A program made the translations under genes and the position numbers. Below, piece after piece: positions 1 to 8,793 of a stretch of DNA of 55,820 nt. The notes beneath the pieces are model-generated. The model was not told the DNA's origin. It saw nothing but the letters and a program-made list of their open reading frames with translations, and searched no databases. The stretch is from NCBI RefSeq assembly GCF_000472965.1, contig NZ_AXAU01000003.1:358417-414236 (forward strand), given 5' to 3'. Every line of letters begins with the position of its first letter. The first letter of the stretch is position 1. This DNA is from Bradyrhizobium murdochi (GTDB lineage Bacteria > Pseudomonadota > Alphaproteobacteria > Rhizobiales > Xanthobacteraceae).

Positions 1-34
1 CCCGCCACAGTGCGGCCCCCTGCCCTGACGATGC

Positions 35-48
35 TTGATCTGGATCAA
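35..48. promoter_or_regulatory. FNR/FixK-type box upstream of hypothetical gene and ppk2
   Basis: TTGATCTGGATCAA is a perfect TTGAT-N4-ATCAA palindrome, the consensus of FNR/FixK-class activators. Its centre is about 80 bp before the ATG at 122, so activation from -41.5 would leave a leader of roughly 40 nt. It probably drives the 150-aa protein and the polyphosphate kinase behind it. Confidence 0.75.
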
Positions 49-121
49 GGGGTGCCCCGCCACCGCGGCCCTAACGTTGGAGGGCAAGAGGCGGCACACA
101 GTCATTCAGGAGAGGCTTGCC

Positions 122-574
122 ATGCCCAAAATCGACGACCTGATCCCCAGCGCAAAGGACATCCAGAAACAAGCGGCCCTGAAGGAGGCCCAGAAAGCAG
201 AGGAGCACGCCAAGCGCTTGGCGGCGGCCGAGGCCGAGAAGAAGGCGCTGATCGACAGGCTCAGCAAGCCGTCAGGCCTCTCCGAAGATGAGAAGGTCCA
301 GCTCGCCTCTACCGTGATCCAGCGCGCGGTGCGCCACGGCCTGACCGAAGTGCAGGTCTACCGCTTCCCGAACTCGCTGTGCACCGACCGTGGCCGCGCC
401 ATCAATCAGATGGAAGCAGGGTGGGAAAAGACGCTCACCGGAATCCCAAAGGAAATCTACCAGCTCTGGAGCGATTATCTTCAGCCCCGCGGCTACCGCA
501 TCAGCTACCAGATCATCGATTTTCCGGGCGGCATGCCGGGCGACATCGCTATCACGATAAGCTGGGACGGCTAG
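122..574 (+). CDS. Hypothetical protein, 150 aa
   Basis: I do not recognise the family. The first 60 residues are rich in Ala, Lys and Glu and probably form a helix or coiled coil. The remainder is a compact globular segment ending in ITISWDG. No signal peptide or membrane segment is visible. An in-frame TTG at 35 lies inside the FNR/FixK box, so I chose the ATG at 122, which follows the ribosome-binding site AGGAGAGG. The polyphosphate kinase gene begins 40 bp downstream on the same strand, so the two are probably co-transcribed under the box at 35. A cytosolic role in low-oxygen or stress physiology is inferred from that context alone. Confidence 0.75.
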   Translation: MPKIDDLIPSAKDIQKQAALKEAQKAEEHAKRLAAAEAEKKALIDRLSKPSGLSEDEKVQLASTVIQRAVRHGLTEVQVYRFPNSLCTDRGRAINQMEAGWEKTLTGIPKEIYQLWSDYLQPRGYRISYQIIDFPGGMPGDIAITISWDG

Positions 575-614
575 CCGTTCCGCGTCCGATCGCAGTCGAA
601 CGGAGGATCATAGC

Positions 615-1415
615 ATGGCCAGGGACGGCGCTCCGTCGAAGATGAAGCGGAAGGCATATGAAAAGGAGCTGCGCAAACTGCAGGTGGAGCTCTGCCATTT
701 GCAGGAATGGGTGAAAACGCAAAAACTGAAGGTGATCATCCTGTTCGAGGGTCGCGACGCCGCCGGCAAGGGCGGCACGATCAAGGCGATCACGGAAAAG
801 GTGAGCCCGCGGGTGTTCCGTGTCTGCGCCCTGCCCACGCCGTCCGACCGGCAGAAGAGCCAACTTTTCCTGCAGCGCTATGTCGAGCAGTTCCCCGCCG
901 GTGGCGAGATCGTGATCTTCGACCGCAGCTGGTACAACCGCGCCGGCGTCGAATATGTGATGGGATTTTGCAGTCCGGAGGAGCACAAGCGTTTTCTGGA
1001 CCTGTGTCCGCAGGTCGAGAAGTTTGCTGTCGATGGCGGTATCATCCTGATCAAGCTGTGGCTCGAGGTCGGCATGGAGGAGCAGGAACTACGCTTCCAG
1101 GCCCGCATCGAGGACCCGTTGCGGCAGTGGAAGCTCAGCCCCATGGACACCGAGTCGTTCGGGCGATGGTACGACTACTCGCGGGCGCGCGACATGATGT
1201 TCAAGGCAACCGACACCAAGCATGCGCCCTGGCGGCTGATCCGCTCCAACGATAAGCGGCGCGCGCGCCTCAACGTCATCTCGCACATCCTCAAGACAAT
1301 TCCGTACAAAAACATAAGGCGCGATAAGGTCGAGTTGCCGAAACGGTCCAATAAAGGACGCTACGACGACCAGTCGAGCCTACGCGGGATGAAGTTCGTC
1401 GAGGAACGCTACTAG
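615..1415 (+). CDS. ppk2: Polyphosphate kinase 2 family protein
   Basis: Family enzymes move phosphate between polyphosphate and nucleoside diphosphates, which can restore ATP or GTP when respiration fails. The 266-aa protein is a single PPK2 domain. Walker A is GRDAAGKGGT (residues 46-55), and the catalytic/lid motif FDRSWYNRAGVE begins at about residue 102, followed by VMGFCS. The length fits one-domain PPK2 proteins. GGAGG sits about 9 bp before the ATG at 615. The gene follows the 150-aa hypothetical gene behind a perfect FNR/FixK box, so oxygen-responsive expression is likely. Whether it prefers ADP or GDP cannot be read from the sequence. Confidence 0.93.
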   Translation: MARDGAPSKMKRKAYEKELRKLQVELCHLQEWVKTQKLKVIILFEGRDAAGKGGTIKAITEKVSPRVFRVCALPTPSDRQKSQLFLQRYVEQFPAGGEIVIFDRSWYNRAGVEYVMGFCSPEEHKRFLDLCPQVEKFAVDGGIILIKLWLEVGMEEQELRFQARIEDPLRQWKLSPMDTESFGRWYDYSRARDMMFKATDTKHAPWRLIRSNDKRRARLNVISHILKTIPYKNIRRDKVELPKRSNKGRYDDQSSLRGMKFVEERY

Positions 1416-1425
1416 GCGGCAGGCA

Positions 1426-1448
1426 GGGAGCCGCGCAAGACGGCTCCC
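1426..1448. terminator. Hairpin between convergent ppk2 and the next gene
   Basis: GGGAGCCG (1426-1433) and CGGCTCCC (1441-1448) form a perfect 8-bp stem with a 7-nt loop just after the ppk2 stop codon. There is no clear U tract. Its position between convergent genes suggests a shared terminator. Confidence 0.55.
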
Positions 1449-1458
1449 GCCACGCTAC

Positions 1459-1896
1459 TCATTGCATCGCGATGGTAACGCCACCCACGGCGGCAGAAGC
1501 TTCCACGCCGACCCTTGGTCCACTGAGCTGCAGGATCACACCCTTGGCATTCTGCAACTGCACACCGCCGGCCCCTGCGGCGAGCGCGCCGCCGGCCCCG
1601 CCCACGGCATAGCTACCGGCCAGATCGCCAGGACTTCGCAGATTCAACGCCCGGCCAACGAACTTGGTGGTCGATGCTCCGATGGTGAAGCCCACGCTCA
1701 TGCCTGACACCGTGAAGGGATATTTCTTGCCGCGGAAGGTCAGCACACCCTGCCCGCCGCCAACGCCGACGATAAATCCGCCCTTGGTGAAGACGACGGC
1801 TACCTGGCCGACCTCGGCCAGGCTCGGTGTCGCCAAAGCGGCTGAACCCAGAAATCCCAGCGCCGCTCCCAGCATCATTCTTCGAGATTTCGTCAT
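1459..1896 (-). CDS. Small secreted Gly-rich beta protein
   Basis: This 145-aa protein starts with a typical signal peptide (MTKSRRMMLGAALGFLGSAA, cleavage probably after TPSLA), so it should be periplasmic. The mature part is rich in Gly, Val and Ala with alternating hydrophobic residues, including GGGQGVLTFRGKKYPF and LRSPGDLAGSYAVGG, which suggests a beta sandwich. It is reminiscent of DUF1134/EipA-like envelope proteins, but I cannot assign it firmly. It faces ppk2 tail to tail. The FNR/FixK box at 2042-2055 lies about 150 bp upstream on its promoter side. Confidence 0.75.
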   Translation of the reverse strand: MTKSRRMMLGAALGFLGSAALATPSLAEVGQVAVVFTKGGFIVGVGGGQGVLTFRGKKYPFTVSGMSVGFTIGASTTKFVGRALNLRSPGDLAGSYAVGGAGGALAAGAGGVQLQNAKGVILQLSGPRVGVEASAAVGGVTIAMQ

Positions 1897-2041
1897 CAGG
1901 CTTCCTTTTTTAGGTTTGAGCCCAAGTCCCCATGACCCGGGCTCGGAAATGCAGGCCGGCCTATCGCGCGAGGATCATTTTGCTCTCCAGATCTACGCGG
2001 GGGCGCTTCGTCGATGCTCGTGCTGGCCCTGATGGCGGACT

Positions 2042-2055
2042 TTGATCCAAGTCAA
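2042..2055. promoter_or_regulatory. FNR/FixK-type box upstream of secreted protein gene
   Basis: TTGATCCAAGTCAA has one mismatch to TTGAT-N4-ATCAA. It lies between the sulP-family stop codon and the minus-strand gene starting at 1896, so it can only serve that gene among those annotated here. The distance (about 150 bp) is longer than at most other boxes in the window. Confidence 0.6.
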
Positions 2056-2123
2056 CGAATGCTGACCCTTGAGAGCGAAGCCGCACGTTCCGCACGGTCG
2101 CGCGCGTCGCAATGCAGCAAGAG

Positions 2124-3797
2124 TCAGCCGACCTTCAGATCGCCGAGCACACTGTCCATCCGTCGGGTCCAATTGGCGCTGTCGGTTTTTTCCGCCAGCC
2201 CGTCTGCTTGCAAGACATCGCGGACCTGCCCGCGGGCGCCGACGATCTGGAATGCGATGCCGCGAGCGGAAAGCTCGCCATGAACGTCGTGCAGCATTTT
2301 GGCGCCCGCGAGATCAATGAAGGGTGAAGACGAGAGGCCGCAGACGACCAACTTCGTATCTGGCGCGGCCTGGACTCTCGCCAGTACCGTTTCCAGGACA
2401 GTTTCGGCGTTGATGTAAAGCAGTGACGCTTCGGGACGAAACGCGATGATGCCGACGAGCGGCTCAACATCCGGGTTTCGCGCGCTGTCGGCGTAACGCC
2501 CAGTCCCAGGCAGGCGGCCGAGGAATGCCACGTTAGGCTGCGAGGCGCGTGCCAGGAGCAGGAAGATGGAAGCGATCGCAGCCAGCAATATGCCTTGCAG
2601 GATGCCGAGCACCAGCACCGAAATCAGCGCGATCGCCGCAGCATAGAAATCGATGCGGCTGATCCGCCACATGCGGACGAGTGCTGCAACATCGACGAGC
2701 TTGTAGACCGCGGTGAAAACGATCGCTGCCAGCACCGCCTTGGGAAGGTTCGTCAGCAGTCCGGTAAGAAAGAGCAGGCAGATCGCCAGCGTGGCCGAAC
2801 AGACGACCAGCGCAAGCGGCGTGCGAGCTCCGGCCTGATCGTTGACCGCGGACTGCGATAATCCGCCCGCGACGGGATAACCATGCCCCAGCGACACCGC
2901 GAGGTTTGCGGCGCCCAATCCCAGAAACTCCTGCCGCACATCGAGGGCGTAACCATGCTTGGCCGCAAAGCTTCGCGCGGCTGAGACGCCCTCCACATAC
3001 GCCAGCAGCAAAATGCCGGCAGCAAGCGGAAACAACTCGTCAGGTTCCAGCAGCCCGAAAGTCGGCATGGCTAGACTTGGCAGTCCCTTCGGTATTTCTC
3101 CGGTAACCGCGACGCCCAGCGCAGGCAGCCCAAGGATTGTCGCCATGAGGATGGACAGGATCACGACAGCGAGCCCGACCGGTCTTCCCGGCAACAACCG
3201 AGCGCCAACCAGCAGCAGCACGATCGCTGCAACACCGATTGCCAGCACGATCAGGTGCACATCGCCGAGCTGACCGACTAGCTTGGCGGCGCGGTCGAAG
3301 AAATTGCGCCCGCCGCCGGCAACCCCGAACAGGCTCGGCAACTGGGTCATGATGATGGTGAGGCCTGCCCCGGCCTTGAAGCCGACGAGAATGCTGTCGC
3401 TGACGAGGCGCACCAGCATGCTGAGCCTGAACAGCCATGCAATCAGGCAGAGCGACGCGACTGCAATGGCGGCAAGACTCGCGATCTGCGCGTAGCGGAC
3501 ACCATCACCGGCGGCCAGTGGCCCGACCGTTGCCGCGATCATCAGCGAGATTGCTGAAGTCGGACCGACCGCCAATTGTCTGGAGGACCCAAGCAGAGCA
3601 TAGCCGATGCCGCCGAGCATATAGCCGTAGACCCCGACCTGTGGCGGCAGGCCGGCGAGCGCGGCATAAGCCAGCGAGACCGGGATTGCATAGGCTGCGA
3701 GGGTGACGCCTGCAATGATGTCGGGACGCAGCCAGGAGGCGCGATAGCCAGCGAGCCACTCCGCGGGCGGAAAGACTCTTGGCCGTATCGATTTCAT
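2124..3797 (-). CDS. SulP family inorganic anion transporter with STAS domain
   Basis: SulP (SLC26) proteins carry sulfate, bicarbonate or other anions across the inner membrane. The 557-aa protein begins with the family signature PDIIAGVTLAAYAIPVSLAYA near residue 28, has about ten to twelve hydrophobic segments, and ends in a STAS domain that includes SSSPFIDLAGAKMLHDV. The reading frame stays open further upstream, but that extension has no membrane or SulP character. I therefore start at the ATG at 3797, which gives the usual family length. The FNR/FixK box at 3901-3914 lies about 110 bp upstream and is shared with the divergent hydrolase gene. The substrate is unknown. Confidence 0.9.
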   Translation of the reverse strand: MKSIRPRVFPPAEWLAGYRASWLRPDIIAGVTLAAYAIPVSLAYAALAGLPPQVGVYGYMLGGIGYALLGSSRQLAVGPTSAISLMIAATVGPLAAGDGVRYAQIASLAAIAVASLCLIAWLFRLSMLVRLVSDSILVGFKAGAGLTIIMTQLPSLFGVAGGGRNFFDRAAKLVGQLGDVHLIVLAIGVAAIVLLLVGARLLPGRPVGLAVVILSILMATILGLPALGVAVTGEIPKGLPSLAMPTFGLLEPDELFPLAAGILLLAYVEGVSAARSFAAKHGYALDVRQEFLGLGAANLAVSLGHGYPVAGGLSQSAVNDQAGARTPLALVVCSATLAICLLFLTGLLTNLPKAVLAAIVFTAVYKLVDVAALVRMWRISRIDFYAAAIALISVLVLGILQGILLAAIASIFLLLARASQPNVAFLGRLPGTGRYADSARNPDVEPLVGIIAFRPEASLLYINAETVLETVLARVQAAPDTKLVVCGLSSSPFIDLAGAKMLHDVHGELSARGIAFQIVGARGQVRDVLQADGLAEKTDSANWTRRMDSVLGDLKVG

Positions 3798-3900
3798 GGC
3801 CAGCCCCTGGTTCAACCTTGCATGACTTCCACGGTGCGCAATCTTCCGCAGAGCAATAGGACCAGTAACAGTACCTGCACCCTTGCTGCCTGATCCCCCG

Positions 3901-3914
3901 TTGATCCAGATCAA
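3901..3914. promoter_or_regulatory. FNR/FixK-type box between sulP-type gene and hydrolase gene
   Basis: TTGATCCAGATCAA is a perfect palindrome. Its centre is 65 bp before the hydrolase ATG at 3973 and about 110 bp before the divergent transporter start. Activation from -41.5 on the plus strand would give a leader of about 24 nt, which supports 3973 rather than an upstream start. Confidence 0.75.
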
Positions 3915-3972
3915 GGCTTCGTCCCGCTTGCAGCAAAGACTCATGTGCAGATCTCTGGCCGGAGCGCTACGC

Positions 3973-4848
3973 ATGCACCGCCGTGTGTGGAGGTTCCTCA
4001 TCATCGCGGCGGCTATGGCGAGAGCCTCGCTCGCGGCGGCGGCCGCTGATCCGCCGCGGTTACAGGAGGAGGTGTGGGCACTCCCCCTTCCCGCGCCGAC
4101 CATCGCCTATGTGGTACGCCCGGTCGGCGACGGCCCCTTCCCGCTCGCCATCATGAATCACGGTGTCTCGCTTGATCCAGTGCAGCGCGGTTTCTTTCCG
4201 CTGGTCGAATTCCGCGACGCCGCGATGTGGTTCACGCGCCGCGGCTATATGGTGGTAGCGCCCTCAGGTCCCGGTTATGGCGCGGCCGCTATCGACGTGC
4301 CGGAAGCAGGCCTCTTCGCCGCGTTCTTTTCGAAGATCGGAAAATGCAGCAATCCGAATTTTCGCGATGCCGGACTTGCAGCTGCCCAGCTCAACCTCTG
4401 GATCATCGAATACATGAGCACGCTGAAGCGGATCGTGCCCGATAATGTCATCGTGATCGGCCAATCCGCCGGCGGCTGGGGTTCGATCGCGCTCTCGAGC
4501 GTCAATCCGCCGCCTGTCAAGGCGATCGTCGTTTTTGCGGCCGGGCGCGGCGGCCGCGTCGACGGCAAGCCGAATAACAATTGCGGCCCCGAAAAACTGG
4601 TCGAGGCAACCGCCGCGTTCGGCCGCACCTCCCGCGTACCGATGCTTTGGATCTATATCGAGAACGACACCTTCTTCGGACCCGAACTGTCGAAGCGGAT
4701 GCACGCGGCGTTTACCGACGCGGGAGGCAATGCCGAGTATCACCTCTTCCCGTCACATGGCAGCGACGGTCATTTCTTCATCGGCGCAGCGGAGGCCGTT
4801 CCGATCTGGTCGCCGCTCGTCAGTGCCTTCCTGGACAAGCACAAGTGA
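3973..4848 (+). CDS. Exported alpha/beta hydrolase (dienelactone hydrolase-like)
   Basis: The 291-aa protein has a signal peptide (MHRRVWRFLIIAAAMARASL, Ala-rich cleavage zone), so it probably acts in the periplasm. The hydrolase core shows the nucleophile elbow GQSAGG, preceded by NVIVI, and a late SHGSDGHFF segment that probably supplies the catalytic His. The acid residue probably lies near the IENDTFFG stretch. An earlier in-frame start would place the FNR/FixK box inside the coding region, so the ATG at 3973 is preferred. The IalB-like gene starts 8 bp after the stop, so the two form an operon. The substrate is unknown. Confidence 0.85.
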   Translation: MHRRVWRFLIIAAAMARASLAAAAADPPRLQEEVWALPLPAPTIAYVVRPVGDGPFPLAIMNHGVSLDPVQRGFFPLVEFRDAAMWFTRRGYMVVAPSGPGYGAAAIDVPEAGLFAAFFSKIGKCSNPNFRDAGLAAAQLNLWIIEYMSTLKRIVPDNVIVIGQSAGGWGSIALSSVNPPPVKAIVVFAAGRGGRVDGKPNNNCGPEKLVEATAAFGRTSRVPMLWIYIENDTFFGPELSKRMHAAFTDAGGNAEYHLFPSHGSDGHFFIGAAEAVPIWSPLVSAFLDKHK

Positions 4849-4856
4849 AGGAGCCA

Positions 4857-5435
4857 ATGCACCATTCACCGTTGCCTGGCATGCTCCTTGGTATTGCTCT
4901 CGCCTCGCCGGCGACGAGCTGGGTAATGGCGCAACAGGCCGCCCCCAAATCTGCCGCGGACGAATTCGCCGTACGCGGCCAGCGCGAGGCCCGCGCCATC
5001 AAATATGGCGATTGGGAAAAAGTCTGCTTCAAGCCGGGCGGCGCCAAGATGGTCTGCCGGACGACGATCGCTGGCCATTTCGAAACGGGCCAGATTGCAG
5101 TGCGCGCCTATGTTGTCGAGCGCGAAGGCGACAACATAGTAAGATTGCAACTTTTTCTGCCCGTGGGACTCTACATGCCGGCCGGTGCCAAACTCACGGT
5201 CGACAAGGGGATGGCGCACAACATTCCCTACACCTGGTGCCTGACCAACACCTGCATTGCCGGCGACACCGCTAATCCGGATCTGCTCGGAGAAATGGAG
5301 AGCGGAGCTAATCTCATCATTGAGGTCGTCGACACCAACATGCTTGCCGTCACCACATCAGTGCCACTCAACCAGTTCGCCGCCACCCGCAAGGGCGCGC
5401 CGACAAAGATCTTTGCGCAGAACATCGACGAGTGA
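4857..5435 (+). CDS. Invasion-associated locus B (IalB) family protein
   Basis: This 192-aa protein has an N-terminal hydrophobic segment ending near WVMAQQ, typical of an exported protein, followed by an IalB-type domain. The characteristic start of that domain is KYGDWEKVCFKPGG, and two cysteine pairs are visible: VC..MVC early, and WCLTNTC in the middle. Family members are secreted or periplasmic and widespread in non-pathogenic rhizobia; the name comes from Bartonella and does not imply virulence here. AAGGAG precedes the ATG at 4857. The gene is co-transcribed with the hydrolase and falls under the same FNR/FixK box. Confidence 0.85.
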   Translation: MHHSPLPGMLLGIALASPATSWVMAQQAAPKSAADEFAVRGQREARAIKYGDWEKVCFKPGGAKMVCRTTIAGHFETGQIAVRAYVVEREGDNIVRLQLFLPVGLYMPAGAKLTVDKGMAHNIPYTWCLTNTCIAGDTANPDLLGEMESGANLIIEVVDTNMLAVTTSVPLNQFAATRKGAPTKIFAQNIDE

Positions 5436-5455
5436 GTAAGTAAGCCTGGGCCGTC

Positions 5456-5830
5456 CTATTCAGAAGCGGCAGCCGCCCTTTTGATCGGCTCGATCAGCGA
5501 CTGAGCTGGGAACGGCTTTGTCAGGTAGGCGACACAGCCAGAAGCCATCGCAGCCATCCGCGTCGCGTCACTGTCGTTCCCTGTGATGTAGATCACAGGC
5601 AGGGACACGCCTGCTTCCGCCAGGCGGTGGCGCAGTTCGATGCCCGATCCATCGCCTAGATTGACATCGACCACGAGGCAAATGGCCTGCTCGAAATCGT
5701 CGTGATCCTGCAAGGCTTTGGCCGTTTCGAACGGCACGGTTTCAAAGCCGTGCTGCTTAAGCAGGCGGCGCACGCCCTTGAGCATGGAAGGGTCGTCGTC
5801 GACGACAAAAACGACTTTGCGCTGGTCCAA
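5456..5830 (-). CDS. Single-domain response regulator (CheY/FixJ-like receiver)
   Basis: The 124-aa protein consists only of a receiver domain. The acidic pocket is VVDDDP (residues 10-14), the phosphoacceptor is D55 in VVDVNLGDG, the switch Thr is T83 in YITG, and the conserved Lys is K105 in TKPF. With no output domain it should work through protein contacts, for example as a phosphate sink or partner of the nearby histidine kinase. It lies on the same strand as the FixJ-like gene and the kinase, but 223 bp separate it from the FixJ-like gene, so it may have its own promoter. Confidence 0.92.
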   Translation of the reverse strand: MDQRKVVFVVDDDPSMLKGVRRLLKQHGFETVPFETAKALQDHDDFEQAICLVVDVNLGDGSGIELRHRLAEAGVSLPVIYITGNDSDATRMAAMASGCVAYLTKPFPAQSLIEPIKRAAAASE

Positions 5831-6053
5831 GGTACTTGGCCTTACAGTTCATTCTACCTACAAAGGCAGCCGGTATTAGTCATCGGAGCCGGCTCGCTAA
5901 CCTTCAAAATCGGCTGAGGTTCCAAGAAAGCCAGCGCATGTCAGCCCTGCTTGGAAGCTACGCTTCACCAAGGGCTTTCATATTGTCCTTTCGGACATCA
6001 GCACTATTGCTGAATCATTTCGGGGCCTGCAACCATTGATTGTATTGACAGCA

Positions 6054-6665
6054 CTAGCTTAGTACCCCGAGCCGCTCCGCCATCCTGACCAGTTCCGCCA
6101 GAGATTGCACCTTCATCTTCTCCATGACCTGATGCCGGTGCGCCTTGATGGTGCGCTCCGTCGTTCCCAGCTCATGTGCGATCTGCTTGTTGAGCTTGCC
6201 GCGCACCACAAGTTCAAATACCTGGCGCTCACGCGCCGTCAGCGCGGCCAACAGCGTTCGCATCTCTTCCAGCCTGTGTTGCTCTCCGCGCGTGATGGCA
6301 TGACGGGCCATCGCGCGCTCGATTGCGCCGAGCAACTCTTCCGACTCGACCGGCTTGGTGAGGAAATCCTCCGCGCCAGCTTTGATGGTCCGCACTGTCG
6401 TCGGCGTGTCGGCATGCCCCGTTAGGAATACGATCGGCAGGGTTGAGCCGAGCGCGTTCAGACGCCCCTGTAGCTCCGGCCCGCTCAAGCCGGGTATCCG
6501 CACGTCGAGCAGGATGCAACAAGGCTCATTCTCGTCGGGCGGACAGTCGAGCAATTGTTGCGCCGACGGATAGGTCGCCACCTGGTAACCCGCAAGTGTC
6601 AGCCGCCGCTCGATCGCGGTGCGGAAGGACGCATCATCGTCGACGACATGAACGCGACCGGACAT
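6054..6665 (-). CDS. FixJ-family response regulator (REC + LuxR-type HTH)
   Basis: The 203-aa protein has an N-terminal receiver with phosphoacceptor D54 (ILLDVRIPG), T82 (FLTG) and K104 (LTKP). After a short linker comes a LuxR/FixJ-type helix-turn-helix from about residue 140 (LTARERQVFELVVRGKLNKQ, then IAHELGTTERTIKAHR). It should bind DNA when phosphorylated. The histidine kinase gene ends 9 bp upstream of its start, so the two form a cognate pair in one operon. The organisation resembles FixLJ, but the partner kinase has no PAS-heme domain, so the signal must differ from that of true FixLJ. Confidence 0.93.
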   Translation of the reverse strand: MSGRVHVVDDDASFRTAIERRLTLAGYQVATYPSAQQLLDCPPDENEPCCILLDVRIPGLSGPELQGRLNALGSTLPIVFLTGHADTPTTVRTIKAGAEDFLTKPVESEELLGAIERAMARHAITRGEQHRLEEMRTLLAALTARERQVFELVVRGKLNKQIAHELGTTERTIKAHRHQVMEKMKVQSLAELVRMAERLGVLS

Positions 6666-6674
6666 CGCTCCCTC

Positions 6675-8513
6675 CTATGCGGCCAGCGGCAAGGTGAAAT
6701 GAAACGCCGCCCCGCCGCCGCTCTGGTTCTCGGCCCAGATCTGCCCCTTGTGGGCGAGAATGATGGTGCGTGCAATAGAAAGCCCAATTCCCATGCCCTG
6801 GTCCTTGGTGGTGAAGAAGGGATCGAACACCTGGGCGAGCTTGTCGGCCGGAATGCCGGGTCCGGAATCAGAAATCGAGATTACAACCGACGATCCATCG
6901 TTTAGTTCGGTGCGGCCGATCACCGTGCGGCCATAGGGAATTGTCGCCATCGCATCCATGGCATTGACCACCAGATTGAGGATGACCTGCTGCAGCTGGA
7001 TCGGGTCGCCTTTGATACGCAGCGTACCCGGCACCGTCTGCAGATATAACGCGACATTGCGTGCCGATGCCTGGACGGACAGAAACTTGAACGCCTCACC
7101 CATGACCTCGTTGAGATCTATATCCCGCGTCTCGAACGGCGTCCGCTTCAGGAAACCGCGCAAGCGGCGGATCACCTCGCCGGCGCGCTGGTCGTCGCGC
7201 TTGATATCAGCGAGAATTTCCCTGATCTCTCCGAGGTCGGGCTTGTCCGATTTGAGGATTAGCTCGGCAGTCTCGGCATTGGTGAGGATTGATCCCAGCG
7301 GCTGATTGAGCTCATGCGCAATCGACGACGACAATTCTCCGGTCGTTGCCTGCCGGTTGACATGCGCGAGCTCCGTCATCCGCTGGTGAGACTCCAATTC
7401 GGCATTGCGTCGCAGATGACGCTCATGCAGCAGGAACATGATCAATCCGGCCTGGGCCAATATAGCGGATGCGATGGCCATGCTCTGCCAGCGGTACTTT
7501 TCTATAAACGTGGGGTCGCGAAAGCGGATCTCGCTACCTTCGGGCAGACTCGCCTCGCCCACATTCCAGCGCTGCATCTGCGGCCAGTCGAAGATCGGCT
7601 TCACGCCTCCATACACCGGCTGAATGTCCGATACACTTGTACCGTCCAGGATGCGAAGCGCCAGCTTTGCGGCCTCCGCTCCGATCATTGAGGGAACAAG
7701 CACGTATCCGCCGATTCCGGGGCCAAGAAAAGTTTCTGCGGCCACCACAATTGGCCGGTTCGCCTTCTCGGCAATGAGCTTGACGGCGGTAGCCGGCGGA
7801 TAGAACGTGTCCTCCCCGTCCGAGTAGACGGCCGAATAGATGATCGCGCTTCGGTCGGGCAATTCAGCGACCTGCTTGCGAATCTCGGACATCTTCTGTC
7901 CGATGATCTCAATCACCTTCAGACCGGCAGTGGATGCGGCGATTTCACTGTTCCAGTTTCGGTAAATGACCAGATTGTTCCAGTCGTCTCCAACGAGCGC
8001 GACTGTATCGAGGTCAGGCACCACAGCTCGCGCCGCTTGGATCGAGTCCGCCAGCGGTATCTTCACGATAACGCCGGTGGCGTTCGATTTCTGCTTGAGC
8101 CGCGCGAAATCCGCTTCGTCGATCATGGCGAAGACGATCGGCATGCCCGGCCACAATTCGTCGCGCCATTTGAGAACAAGTTCAGTTGTGGCCGCGCCAA
8201 TCCCAACCACAGTCCCGAGCGGCTTGCCCTGATACTTCTCCTTCAAATACCGCTTCAAGGCCTCCTCATAGGCCGGACCGTTAAAGCGGCTCAAATCGAG
8301 ACTTTCGCTGTAGAGCGTGACACGCCTATCGGAATGTTTGCTCACGACATCGCGTAGCCCTGCGAACACCTGATAATAGAATGGCCCGCGCAAATCCGAC
8401 TGATCGAGCACGAGAATCGAGTGCGGCCGTTGCTGCTGTGCCGAAAGGCACGTCGGCGCGAGCAATGCGAACAAAACGACGATAAGGCCCTTGAAAGAAA
8501 TGATTCCGCTCAT
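6675..8513 (-). CDS. Sensor histidine kinase with ABC-type periplasmic binding domain
   Basis: The protein is 612 aa. It has a signal peptide (1-25, ending CLSAQ), then a periplasmic region of about 300 residues resembling ABC_sub_bind proteins (ILVLDQSDLRGPFYYQVF near the start, VYGGVKP near the end). A membrane helix follows at 343-362. The kinase core has the H-box with H400 (SSSIAHELNQP), the N-box with N517 (LNLVVNAMDAM), and the ATP lid DSGPGIP (549-555) and GMGIGLS (573-579). It probably detects a small periplasmic ligand and phosphorylates the FixJ-like regulator encoded directly downstream. An upstream open extension lacks a signal peptide, so the ATG at 8513 was chosen. Confidence 0.9.
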   Translation of the reverse strand: MSGIISFKGLIVVLFALLAPTCLSAQQQRPHSILVLDQSDLRGPFYYQVFAGLRDVVSKHSDRRVTLYSESLDLSRFNGPAYEEALKRYLKEKYQGKPLGTVVGIGAATTELVLKWRDELWPGMPIVFAMIDEADFARLKQKSNATGVIVKIPLADSIQAARAVVPDLDTVALVGDDWNNLVIYRNWNSEIAASTAGLKVIEIIGQKMSEIRKQVAELPDRSAIIYSAVYSDGEDTFYPPATAVKLIAEKANRPIVVAAETFLGPGIGGYVLVPSMIGAEAAKLALRILDGTSVSDIQPVYGGVKPIFDWPQMQRWNVGEASLPEGSEIRFRDPTFIEKYRWQSMAIASAILAQAGLIMFLLHERHLRRNAELESHQRMTELAHVNRQATTGELSSSIAHELNQPLGSILTNAETAELILKSDKPDLGEIREILADIKRDDQRAGEVIRRLRGFLKRTPFETRDIDLNEVMGEAFKFLSVQASARNVALYLQTVPGTLRIKGDPIQLQQVILNLVVNAMDAMATIPYGRTVIGRTELNDGSSVVISISDSGPGIPADKLAQVFDPFFTTKDQGMGIGLSIARTIILAHKGQIWAENQSGGGAAFHFTLPLAA

Positions 8514-8793
8514 GCGCCTGGCCCCGCAGGCAGTTTCGGGCAAACTCGGCAATGAATCTAACACCTCTCTATCTCGGCGAAAACCCGCAGTTGCCGTCAA
8601 GCCATGACCCGGGCAGCCATGTTGACGCATCCCTCCGCTAACCTGTCCTTTGGGACAATGGACTGGCCAGCGCCGATCGGGAAAATGCCTGCACTGCAAG
8701 TGGATTCCGGGGAATGCAACAGCGGCGTCGCATTCCTCGAGCGCCCCAATCAAGACCACCACCGAAGCCTCACCCTTCGAAGGAGATGGTCCA

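Noticed and set aside
5582..5597. TGTGATGTAGATCACA, a perfect CRP-like palindrome
   Set aside because: It lies inside the coding sequence of the single-domain response regulator, far from any start codon. With no promoter context it is most likely a chance match.
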